Positions 1 to 5,570 are shown, numbered from the stretch's first letter. The stretch: DNA of 9,591 bases from Actinomycetota bacterium (GCA_030017355.1 JASEIR010000085.1:1-9591), one strand, 5' to 3'. Numbers and translations: made by a program. The notes: generated by a model from the letters alone, not told the origin.

Positions 1-458
1 TTGCAGTAGTAGCAGATGAGGTAAGAAAGCTAGCAGAAAGATCTGCCAAAGCAACTGGTGAAGTAGCCCAGCTAATTGCAGCTGTACAAAAGGGAACAGA
101 AGAAACAGTTGTCTCAATGCACAGCGGAGTTCAGGAGGTAGAGTCAGGGTCATCGCTTGCATATGAAGCAGGTAAATCATTGGATAGGATAATCGATGCT
201 GTTGAAGAAACAGATATGGTTATCATAGAGATTGTAAGTGCTATCCAAGAGCTTGCTGCCAAGGGCGACCAAATAGTTAATTCAGTTGAATCTATAGCGG
301 CTGTTGTATCTGAGAACAGCGCTTCCGCACAAGAAGTTGCAGCGTCGACGCAAGAAATGAGTTCTCAAATCGAAGAAGTAGTTGATGCAGTAGTTGACCT
401 TTCAAACATGGCCCAAGAGCTATCCGAGTCTGTCGGCTATTTTAAAGTCAAACGCTGA
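1..458 (+). CDS. Methyl-accepting chemotaxis protein, C-terminal part (5' end outside window)
   Basis: This is the C-terminal part of a chemoreceptor signalling domain, read in the frame beginning at base 3. The first visible residues, AVVADEVRKLAERSAKATGE, are the hallmark segment just after the hairpin tip that contacts CheA and CheW. The rest is a long helix rich in A, E, S and V (for example VVSENSASAQEVAASTQEMS) that forms the returning arm of the four-helix cytoplasmic bundle, with E/Q pairs typical of methylation sites. The protein ends GYFKVKR, so it lacks the C-terminal pentapeptide that tethers CheR/CheB in some receptors. Sensor domain, membrane segments and start codon lie upstream of the window, so the ligand cannot be guessed. 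It lies 84 bases before pyrE with no evident functional link. Confidence 0.93.
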   Translation, partial: AVVADEVRKLAERSAKATGEVAQLIAAVQKGTEETVVSMHSGVQEVESGSSLAYEAGKSLDRIIDAVEETDMVIIEIVSAIQELAAKGDQIVNSVESIAAVVSENSASAQEVAASTQEMSSQIEEVVDAVVDLSNMAQELSESVGYFKVKR

Positions 459-542
459 ATATAACAGGCAAGAAGACCAATTTTGCTGGAGAGAAAATTT
501 ACGATATGCTAAACTGTGCAAAGCAAAAAGCAGGAGGTGTGC

Positions 543-1091
543 ATGAGAGATTATAAGGAAGAGTTATGTAAGTTGATTAAAGAGAAAGCTGTGGTTTTTG
601 CTGAAGTTACGCTATCATCTGGTATGAAAAGTAATTATTATATTGACTGCAAGCAGGTGACAATGGACCCTAAAGGGGCCTTTCTTATAGGTGAGGTGTT
701 ATCAGACTTAACTGAAGATGCAGATGCAGTTGGTGGGCTAGCAATTGGCGCAGATCCCATAGCAGTTGCTGTATCCGTTCGCAGCTTTGAAAAAGGAAGG
801 CCAATTCCATCTTTCATTGTAAGAAAAGGACAAAAAGCGCATGGCATGATGAAGCGCATTGAAGGTCCACTAGCGCCTAGCTCCAAAGTTATTGTTGTTG
901 ATGATGTTATAACAAAAGGCGGCTCTATACTTGAAGCGATAGAGGCAGTTGAGGCAGAAGGCTGTCAGGTCTTGAAGGTTATGTGCTTAGTTGATAGGCA
1001 ACAGGGCGGAAGCGATATTATAAAAAATAAAGGATACAGAGTCGAAGCTTTGTTTACGCCATCTGACATTGGGATTTATCATTCCATATAA
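543..1091 (+). CDS. pyrE: Orotate phosphoribosyltransferase
   Basis: This cytoplasmic enzyme joins orotate to PRPP to give orotidine 5'-monophosphate in de novo pyrimidine synthesis. The 182-residue protein has the normal family length. Visible motifs are the N-terminal SSGMKSNYYIDCK segment (residues 25-37), the catalytic flexible loop FIVRKGQKAHGM (91-102) with its lysines and histidine, and the PRPP-binding motif VIVVDDVITKGGS (116-128) with the paired aspartates. I chose the ATG at 543 because AGGAGG lies at 532-537, five bases upstream; an in-frame ATG at 516 would add nine unconserved residues and has no such site. No other pyr gene is adjacent, so it appears to be a single-gene unit. 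No clear intrinsic terminator follows. Confidence 0.95.
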   Translation: MRDYKEELCKLIKEKAVVFAEVTLSSGMKSNYYIDCKQVTMDPKGAFLIGEVLSDLTEDADAVGGLAIGADPIAVAVSVRSFEKGRPIPSFIVRKGQKAHGMMKRIEGPLAPSSKVIVVDDVITKGGSILEAIEAVEAEGCQVLKVMCLVDRQQGGSDIIKNKGYRVEALFTPSDIGIYHSI

Positions 1092-1121
1092 AGCTGATCG
1101 CCGACCATGGGCCATCGACTG

Positions 1122-1180
1122 CTTTTCTGCCCGTCCTCCGTCTGCTCTTTAGCCTGTCTCCTGTCCCAGTCCCCGTCCTC
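1122..1180 (-). repeat. Degenerate GA-rich dispersed repeat (inverse copy of 9474-9514)
   Basis: Read on the minus strand this block contains AAAGAGCAGACGGAG, GACGGGCAGAAAAG and GACAGGAGACAGG. The copy at 9474-9514 on the plus strand reads AAAGAGCAGGCCGGAGAC followed by GGGAGACAGGAGACGGGC and AAAAG. The shared word order shows these are diverged copies of one dispersed low-complexity repeat, in opposite orientation near the two sides of the window. Confidence 0.6.
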
Positions 1181-1252
1181 TAACGGCAGTCGGGATTACA
1201 TACCCATAAGTCAGTAACTGCATTTTTAGGCAGCTTCTTTGAGAGCGGTTGC

Positions 1253-1273
1253 AAATTTTTTAATAAAAAATTT
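1253..1273. repeat. Perfect 21-bp A+T palindrome
   Basis: AAATTTTTTA and TAAAAAATTT are exact inverted copies around a single central A at 1263. The element lies about 30 bases upstream of the TATAAT at 1305. It could act as an A-tract or UP-like element, a protein-binding site or a weak terminator; no GC stem precedes it, so a terminator role is the least likely. Confidence 0.5.
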
Positions 1274-1283
1274 ATTTGAAGGC

Positions 1284-1310
1284 TTTACGCGGGGTATGTT
1301 ATCATATAAT
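1284..1310 (+). promoter_or_regulatory. Probable promoter of the dsrE2-type gene
   Basis: A perfect -10 hexamer TATAAT lies at 1305-1310. The best -35 candidate is TTTACG (1284-1289), giving a short 15-base spacer, so the -35 assignment is weak and the promoter may depend on an activator. It lies about 110 bases upstream of the GTG start at 1421, leaving a long leader. Confidence 0.4.
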
Positions 1311-1326
1311 ATACCAGGTATAGTAT
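1293..1326. promoter_or_regulatory. Candidate operator: three GGTAT-type arms over the -10 region
   Basis: Three copies of a ten-base arm are visible: GGTATGTTAT (1293-1302), GGTATATTAT on the minus strand (1306-1315) and GGTATAGTAT (1317-1326). The last two form a near-perfect palindrome centred on 1316, with TATACC-A-GGTATA exact over 13 bases. The cluster covers the TATAAT and the likely transcription start, where a repressor would act. The cognate regulator is not in the window. Confidence 0.55.
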
Positions 1327-1420
1327 GAATTTAACACCATCCCTAGCCTTGTATATTTTATTAATGCTTGTTTTAAGACTATTAAAAGAATAGAAACCAA
1401 GAGAAGTTTAAGGAGGCAAT

Positions 1421-1912
1421 GTGAGCGAGGTTGAGAAGCCCAAGAAAGCTACATTAATTGCCTGGAGTGACGAACTGGATAAGATCTATCCGGTACTAAT
1501 CCTGGCAACAACTGCCGCTGCTTATGACGTTGAGGTGACCGTGTTTGTTACCTTCTGGGGCCTTCTTGCATTCAAAAAGAACGGTCGGGGAATAACAGGC
1601 AAAAACTGGATGACAAAGATGCTCTCGTTTATGAGAAGAGGCGGTACTGATAAGCTTAAGCTTAGCAAAATGAATATGGGTGGCATGGGCCCATGGATGA
1701 TGAAAAAAATCTTCAAAGCAGAGAACGTTCCAACTCTTGATAGCTTAATTCAGGTAGCGCTTGAGTCGGGTGTAAAGTTTATTCCATGCCAAATGACAAT
1801 GGATGCTTTTGGATTGAAGCGCGAAGATCTAATTGATGGGATGGAGGACCCAGCAGGTGCATCCACAGCCATCGATGTTGCGCTTGAGTCCCAGATCAAT
1901 TGGTTTATTTAA
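1421..1912 (+). CDS. DsrE2-family (DsrE/DsrF/DrsH-like) sulfur-relay protein
   Basis: The 163-residue protein belongs to the DsrE/DsrF-like superfamily, DsrE2 type: small cytoplasmic proteins linked to handling of persulfide sulfur alongside TusA and rhodanese partners. Family marks are the N-terminal ATLIAWSDELDK strand-loop (10-21), VTVFVTFWGLLAF (39-51), the methionine-rich LSKMNMGGMGPWMMKKIF (81-98) and the segment FIPCQMTMDAFGLKREDLID (120-139), whose Cys123 is the expected sulfur-carrying residue and the only cysteine. It has no membrane segment. The end beyond the family core, PAGASTAIDVALESQINWFI, looks longer than usual. The GTG start follows AGGAGG (1411-1416) by four bases. The gene stands alone between a candidate operator and a strong terminator. 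The family is secure; the precise role is inferred. Confidence 0.85.
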   Translation: MSEVEKPKKATLIAWSDELDKIYPVLILATTAAAYDVEVTVFVTFWGLLAFKKNGRGITGKNWMTKMLSFMRRGGTDKLKLSKMNMGGMGPWMMKKIFKAENVPTLDSLIQVALESGVKFIPCQMTMDAFGLKREDLIDGMEDPAGASTAIDVALESQINWFI

Positions 1913-1990
1913 AGACCTTCCATTCTTGATTGCTTAATTTATTGGGTTGGTTGATGTTTGGCCAAAGAAGGAAAGATTTTTAGCCGGGAA

Positions 1991-2040
1991 CCGGTGCCGG
2001 ACTCACACCCTAAATACCCACCCGGCACCGGATTTTTTTA
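1991..2040 (+). terminator. Strong intrinsic terminator of the dsrE2-type gene
   Basis: Exact ten-base arms CCGGTGCCGG (1991-2000) and CCGGCACCGG (2022-2031) are followed by ATTTTTTTA. The loop is long (21 bases). The T-run is present only on the plus strand, so it terminates the upstream gene and keeps its transcripts out of the convergent FKBP gene; read from the minus strand there is no T-run. Confidence 0.85.
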
Positions 2041-2043
2041 TCC

Positions 2044-2469
2044 CTATTCTTTTACGTCTTGAACCTCGACCTCAAACACTAACGTCTTGCCAGCCATTGG
2101 GTGGTTGAAGTCAACGTCGATATGGTCTGGTAAAACCTCAGAGATTACCCCTACGTACATATCGCCGCTCTGGCTTGTTGCCTGAAGTTGCATTCCTACC
2201 TGGGGTTCGATATCTTCTGGCAAATCTTCTCTTGGGATATGCAGAACACGCTCCTCAGAGTACTCGCCGTATGCTTCGCTTGGCTGCACAACCACCTCTT
2301 TCTTGTCTCCCTTGTTAAGTCCCTCAAGGCCTTTCTCGAGCCCTGGAATAATCTGACCTGCACCCTGAGTATAAACTAGGGGCTCACCAGGGCTTGTCTG
2401 ATCCACCAATTGACCGTCGACGTAAACTTTATAATCAAGCGTCACGGTCGAACCATTTTTAATTGCCAT
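2044..2469 (-). CDS. FKBP-type peptidyl-prolyl isomerase, SlyD-like (copy A)
   Basis: This cytoplasmic 141-residue prolyl isomerase and chaperone has the SlyD architecture: an FKBP domain split by an insert-in-flap domain. The first FKBP part covers about residues 1-69 with IPGLEKGLEGLNKGDKK (41-57) and VQPSEAYGEY (61-70). The insert spans about 70-118, with IPREDLPE and a V-G-M-Q-L strand. The closing DFNHPMAGKTLVFEVEV (120-136) is the family signature. It lacks the His/Cys-rich metal-binding tail of E. coli SlyD. The ATG at 2469 follows an AAGGA site (2476-2480, minus strand) by six bases. It lies downstream of the STAS gene on the same strand, with two hairpins between. A paralogue lies at 5103-5570. 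Confidence 0.92.
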   Translation of the reverse strand: MAIKNGSTVTLDYKVYVDGQLVDQTSPGEPLVYTQGAGQIIPGLEKGLEGLNKGDKKEVVVQPSEAYGEYSEERVLHIPREDLPEDIEPQVGMQLQATSQSGDMYVGVISEVLPDHIDVDFNHPMAGKTLVFEVEVQDVKE

Positions 2470-2496
2470 AGGGTATCCTTTCTTTAGACATTAGTT

Positions 2497-2535
2497 TTTC
2501 TGATTTTATCAGAAATGGGGTTCAAGCGAACCCCA
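2497..2535 (-). terminator. Two adjacent hairpins between the STAS and FKBP-A genes
   Basis: One stem is TGGGGTTC/GAACCCCA (2516-2535, loop AAGC); next to it is TTTCTGAT/ATCAGAAA (2497-2515, loop of three). Both are exact. On the minus strand the GC stem comes first, 32 bases past the STAS stop, but is followed only by ATTTC rather than a long T-run. It may be a weak terminator, an mRNA end or processing element, or an attenuating leader for the FKBP gene. Confidence 0.4.
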
Positions 2536-2567
2536 AACACCAAACATTTTTCACCGATTTCTTAATT

Positions 2568-2930
2568 TTAAACAATCTTTCTTAATGCCTCGTCTATATT
2601 TTTTACGATTTTACAGCTTTCTCTTTCTCGCAAGATTTCATAGACCTGCTCGACATCTTTAGATGCGCCAACCAATAATATTTTTCCACCAGCTTGCTGC
2701 ATTTTTATACAGCAATCATCCAGAGAGTGGAAACCCGCAACGTCTAAAAAAACCACGTGGCCCATATCTATGATTATTCTTTTATAGCCCTTTTCAATAA
2801 GGGAGCTAACAGCTCCATGAACAATTGGCGCGGTAAAAGCATCGCATTCTCCGTCTAGCATTACCAGAGGAATGCTATTAATAGCGCCAAAGCATATCTT
2901 TACTCGGAATGGGTCATTTATTTGTTCCAT
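2568..2930 (-). CDS. STAS-domain protein (anti-sigma factor antagonist-like)
   Basis: The 120-residue protein is a single STAS domain, the fold of SpoIIAA/RsbV anti-anti-sigma factors and of modules in stressosomes and transporters. Typical pieces are LVMLDGECDAFTA (22-34), YKRIIIDMGHVVFLDVAGFH (49-68) and GGKILLVGAS (81-90). In SpoIIAA-type proteins the motif DSSG carries the regulatory phosphoserine just before the glycine; here it reads D63-V-A-G66, with no serine. A phosphorylation switch of the usual kind is therefore not expected, and the partner could be something other than an anti-sigma kinase. The ATG at 2930 has no convincing Shine-Dalgarno sequence, so the start is uncertain. No sigma factor or kinase gene is nearby. 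Confidence 0.82.
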   Translation of the reverse strand: MEQINDPFRVKICFGAINSIPLVMLDGECDAFTAPIVHGAVSSLIEKGYKRIIIDMGHVVFLDVAGFHSLDDCCIKMQQAGGKILLVGASKDVEQVYEILRERESCKIVKNIDEALRKIV

Positions 2931-3119
2931 GTCATGTCAATACCTAAATCCATCTATGCTTAATCAAATCGTTGTAGGCCAAAAATTGGTTGTGGCTTCT
3001 GATTTATATCGATGGCTGATAAAATAATAAATAAGGGAAGCAAGAGTTTTTTAAAGGTAATTTTTGGGCTTAAGCAAGTTTAGTAGAAATAGTAATAAGT
3101 TTCTAACTGGAGAGATTCT

Positions 3120-4076
3120 TTGGGCTTTACCGAATATTTTCAAGCAAGAGAGTTTGTTCAAGGATTTCAGAGTTACTTTTTAGTGGCTCTTCTTTTCTCG
3201 TCAGCGCTTTTAGCTGTTCTAAGCATACTTAATAAAAATAAGCTTGCTGGGGGAGCCATTGCTTTAAATGTTATAATATTGCTGCTTGGATTTCTTTTGC
3301 TTCTTTGGCTCCACCTCAAGATATATGCATCGATTGAGCTAATAAATCCATTAAATGGGGCATCGATGGGTAGAATAATGGCTCCTTTGTGGATTGAAAA
3401 TGAGAAGCTTTATTTCTGGGCTTTATTTCTAGGTTTTTTTACCTATCATGCTTATGTAAGAAACAAAGATAGGATTTTTGCAAAATGGTTGAGCATCTTT
3501 TTTAGTGGCTTTGTTATACTTACAATGCTCTCATCCAACCCATTCTCGGCACCTTTGCCAAGCCTACACCAGGAAATCTCAAGCTATGTTCAGTCTCTTA
3601 ACAGCAACAACATATATGTTGCAATGCAGTCGTTTCAAAATTTTTTCGGTCGAGTTATATATTTCTACAACTCCACGTACATGTGGATTCATCCCCCCTT
3701 GCTTTTTATCTCCTACGCCGCTCTAATAGCATCGTTTTTAGCTTCTATTCTTATGCTTGCTAAAAAGAAAGATATTTATGATAAGATTGCATACAGTTAT
3801 GCCAAGCTTGGATATATCCTTTTAACGGTAGGAATGCTGGTAAGCTATCCCTGGGCACTTCAGGCTTGGGCAAATGAGCCATGGTGGTGGTCTCCTAAGA
3901 TAAACATGTCACTTATGATGTGGATGTTTTATACTGCCTATCTCCATTCACGCTTACATTTACATCGGCGAGGGATGTGGAATACAACAGCTATTTTAGG
4001 GATTTTCTGTTTTGGCGTGCTTGTGCTGACATATATAACGACATATCTGGTGCCAGGAGTTCATTCGTATGGGTAA
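3120..4076 (+). CDS. CcsA/CcmF-superfamily cytochrome c assembly membrane protein (probable CcmF N-terminal half)
   Basis: This 318-residue polytopic protein (about eight helices) belongs to the haem-handling CcsA/CcmC/CcmF superfamily, which delivers haem for covalent attachment to c-type cytochromes outside the membrane. SSNPF (138-142) and MWIHPPLLFISYA (188-200) are CcmF-like. WANEPWWWSPK (250-260) sits where the tryptophan-rich WWD haem-binding motif belongs, and GVHSYG (313-318) holds the conserved C-terminal histidine (His315). The usual W-D-P core is W-S-P here, and the acidic residue after it is absent. Start: TTG at 3120, because GGAGAG (3109-3114) lies five bases upstream. The stop is overlapped by a small ORF, and a second membrane gene follows. 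Full-length CcmF is about twice as long, so this may be one half of a split protein. Confidence 0.8.
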   Translation: MGFTEYFQAREFVQGFQSYFLVALLFSSALLAVLSILNKNKLAGGAIALNVIILLLGFLLLLWLHLKIYASIELINPLNGASMGRIMAPLWIENEKLYFWALFLGFFTYHAYVRNKDRIFAKWLSIFFSGFVILTMLSSNPFSAPLPSLHQEISSYVQSLNSNNIYVAMQSFQNFFGRVIYFYNSTYMWIHPPLLFISYAALIASFLASILMLAKKKDIYDKIAYSYAKLGYILLTVGMLVSYPWALQAWANEPWWWSPKINMSLMMWMFYTAYLHSRLHLHRRGMWNTTAILGIFCFGVLVLTYITTYLVPGVHSYG

Positions 4077-4206
4077 CGAACGCCGTATTTTTCAAGCCTT
4101 AGCCGCTGCTAAAATGAGCGTCGCCCAAAGAAGATGGGGGATTGCAAATGCGTATACAACGAGAACAGGTCGCAAAATGGCAAAGCAATGGGGTGTAAAC
4201 CAGTAA
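4069..4206 (+). CDS. Small basic protein of 45 residues, overlapping the upstream stop codon
   Basis: I do not recognise this ORF. It starts at an ATG that overlaps the stop of the CcsA/CcmF-like gene by eight bases (ATGGGTAA), nine bases after a good AGGAG site (4055-4059), which suggests translational coupling. The product, MGNERRIFQALAAAKMSVAQ and onward, has nine Arg/Lys and one Glu, three tryptophan or tyrosine residues and no membrane segment. The first half could form an amphipathic helix. It fills most of the gap between two membrane genes that look like halves of one assembly protein, so it may be a small accessory subunit. A chance ORF is possible, but the ribosome site and overlap argue against it. 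Confidence 0.55.
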   Translation: MGNERRIFQALAAAKMSVAQRRWGIANAYTTRTGRKMAKQWGVNQ

Positions 4207-4280
4207 TGAACAAAGCATGATAGGTAAAAGATAACAATCACTTGGCTTTGGCTCTTGAATCCTTTAAAAGGAGCAAAAAG

Positions 4281-4991
4281 TTGTCTAGAAAAAATTTGTT
4301 TACAAAGAAGAATTTATTCAGAATAGAAAAATCAAGAACATACGACTTTATTTTGGCTCTTGCAACCATAGCTATTTTAGTTATTCTTTCCTTAATTTCA
4401 GTTTATGGGACAGTGGAAAGCTGGATAAACTCTGTGAAAAATCCTGACTGGACTTCTACTTGGCTGTACGCCGACTATCTGAATCGCATGAATAAGTATG
4501 CTTATCCATTTGTGGTTGCTCTTGTGCTTGTTCTCTGCATGTGTATTCCAAAAAGGTTTATCCCAAGAGATTTTTTGTTAGAAGCTAGCATTGTTATGCT
4601 TGCTTTCAGCATTGCAGTCAGCGTTGTTTGGGGGTTGGTTATCGGTCTTGCATTTTTGCTTATAATTTCAGCTCTTATTCAGATGGCTGTTGTCATAATG
4701 GTTATTAGTAGGTCACGCAGGCTTATCTTCGAGAGAGAAGGGATTATGGTGCAGCTAGGCTCAGCCCTTCTTCATCTGGGGTTTGTAGTTTTTGCGCTTG
4801 ATCTATTGCTAATTAAAAATACGCAAAGCCATCTGGATGTATTTTGGTTAGCGACAGCTCTTATCACTCTAGGTTCTGTGCTCTCTTTCTATTCGAAGGA
4901 AATATCGACAGCACTAAAAAGGATTTCAGGAGCACGGGCCGTACAAGAGGAAGAAACTATTGCAGATTCAGCAGGTTTTGCTAGAGACTAA
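4281..4991 (+). CDS. Six-helix membrane protein, probable CcmF C-terminal-half-like partner
   Basis: This 236-residue protein has about six membrane helices (roughly 23-43, 73-91, 97-116, 117-143, 157-178, 186-204) and a lysine-rich cytoplasmic N-terminus. I did not recognise a textbook family outright. However, the order VYGTVES (41-47), ADYLNRMNKYAYPFVVALVL (64-83) and a later LLHLGFVVFALD (163-174) resembles the C-terminal half of CcmF (a G-T motif, then a Y-F-N segment leading into a helix, then an H-L-G helix). His165 would be the candidate haem ligand. A short ResB-like protein is the alternative. The TTG at 4281 is preferred because AAGGAG (4268-4273) lies seven bases before it; an earlier in-frame TTG at 4242 lacks such a site. 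The last codons lie in a tandem repeat. Confidence 0.65.
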   Translation: MSRKNLFTKKNLFRIEKSRTYDFILALATIAILVILSLISVYGTVESWINSVKNPDWTSTWLYADYLNRMNKYAYPFVVALVLVLCMCIPKRFIPRDFLLEASIVMLAFSIAVSVVWGLVIGLAFLLIISALIQMAVVIMVISRSRRLIFEREGIMVQLGSALLHLGFVVFALDLLLIKNTQSHLDVFWLATALITLGSVLSFYSKEISTALKRISGARAVQEEETIADSAGFARD

Positions 4992-5068
4992 ATGCTGGGG
5001 TAGAGACTAAATGCTGGAGACTAAATGTTAGAAACTAAATGCTAGAGATTAAATGCTAGAGATTAAGT
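4980..5068. repeat. Six-copy tandem repeat, 14-bp unit
   Basis: Units of GCTAGAGACTAAAT or close variants lie at 4980-4993, 4994-5012 (with a five-base insertion), 5013-5026, 5027-5040, 5041-5054 and 5055-5068. The first unit includes the last codons and stop of the upstream membrane protein gene. Substitutions among copies are few (C/T, G/A), indicating fairly recent expansion by slippage or unequal exchange. The repeat fills most of the gap before the convergent FKBP gene; no terminator hairpin is seen there. Confidence 0.9.
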
Positions 5069-5102
5069 GCGCTAGCTAGATTATCCAGCTCTGAGAATAG
5101 CC

Positions 5103-5570
5103 CTACCTCTTTCTTTTCGTCTTTTTGCTGTGTTTTGAAGTCTTGTTTACGACCTCGATAATTTCTACCTCAAACTGAAGAATTCTTCCGGCCAGCTCGT
5201 GGTTAAAATCTATGGTGACCGAGTCTTTATCAACTTTGGTTACTTTCCCAACTCTCATCTCGCCCTCAGGCGAAGTTCCTGGTATCCTATCCCCCTCATG
5301 ATATACAGCACCCTTTGGAATTTTGTCTTTTGGAACGCACACTATGTTATCGGCTGTGGGCAGCCCGTATCCTTCTTCTGGTTGAACAATTATAGTTTTT
5401 TTATCTCCAGCCCGCAGCCCTTTCATTCCTTTTTCCAAGCCTGGGATGAGATATCCCTCGCCATGTATATACATCAGCGGCTGACCCGGCAGAGTCTCAT
5501 CCATGAGCTCTTCGCCTGAAAATATTCTATATGCAAAGGTAACTTCTGATCCATTCTTGATAACTGTCAT
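5103..5570 (-). CDS. FKBP-type peptidyl-prolyl isomerase, SlyD-like, with basic tail (copy B)
   Basis: This is a second SlyD-like prolyl isomerase, 155 residues. It shares the layout of copy A: IKNGSEVTF (4-12), IPGLEKGMKGLRAGDKK (42-58), IVQPEEGYG (61-69), an insert-in-flap region (about 70-118) and IDFNHELAGRILQFEVEI (120-137). It differs by a C-terminal tail, NKTSKHSKKTKRKR, that is strongly positive and could bind nucleic acid, ribosomes or membrane lipids. I chose ATG 5570 because copy A begins at the equivalent place and GAGG (5579-5582, minus strand) lies eight bases upstream. A TTG at 5645 would add 25 unrelated residues and overlaps a promoter-like TTGACA. It may also be read from the upstream rubrerythrin gene. 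Confidence 0.9.
   Translation of the reverse strand: MTVIKNGSEVTFAYRIFSGEELMDETLPGQPLMYIHGEGYLIPGLEKGMKGLRAGDKKTIIVQPEEGYGLPTADNIVCVPKDKIPKGAVYHEGDRIPGTSPEGEMRVGKVTKVDKDSVTIDFNHELAGRILQFEVEIIEVVNKTSKHSKKTKRKR

Larger units (their letters stand above)
1092..1420. other. Gene-free stretch between pyrE and dsrE2
   Basis: I see no coding region here. In order it holds: a CT-rich block (about 1122-1180) that matches, in inverse orientation, the GA-rich repeat near 9474-9514; a long-range inverted pair CGACTGC (1115-1121) / GCAGTCG (1186-1192) enclosing that block; an A+T palindrome at 1253-1273; and a promoter-like region with a strong dyad at 1293-1326. The last part very likely controls the downstream dsrE2-type gene. 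Confidence 0.6.

Noticed and set aside
483..510. Promoter-like TTGCTG / TATGCT before pyrE
   Set aside because: Both hexamers are poor matches; the 16-base spacing alone does not support a call.
516..542. Upstream in-frame ATG for pyrE adding nine residues
   Set aside because: It has no ribosome site of its own, whereas the ATG at 543 follows AGGAGG at five bases and matches the family's N-terminus.
1218..1240. CTGC..GCAG hairpin followed by CTTCTTT as a pyrE terminator
   Set aside because: The stem is only four bases and the T-run is broken; too weak to call.
1991..2031. The 10-bp stem as a bidirectional terminator also serving the convergent FKBP gene
   Set aside because: On the minus strand no T-run follows the stem, so only plus-strand termination is supported.
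4242..4280. Longer form of the six-helix protein from TTG 4242
   Set aside because: No Shine-Dalgarno sequence at a usable distance, whereas AAGGAG lies seven bases before TTG 4281.
4980..5068. Tandem repeats as a CRISPR array
   Set aside because: The units are 14 bases and directly adjacent with no spacers, and no cas genes are present.
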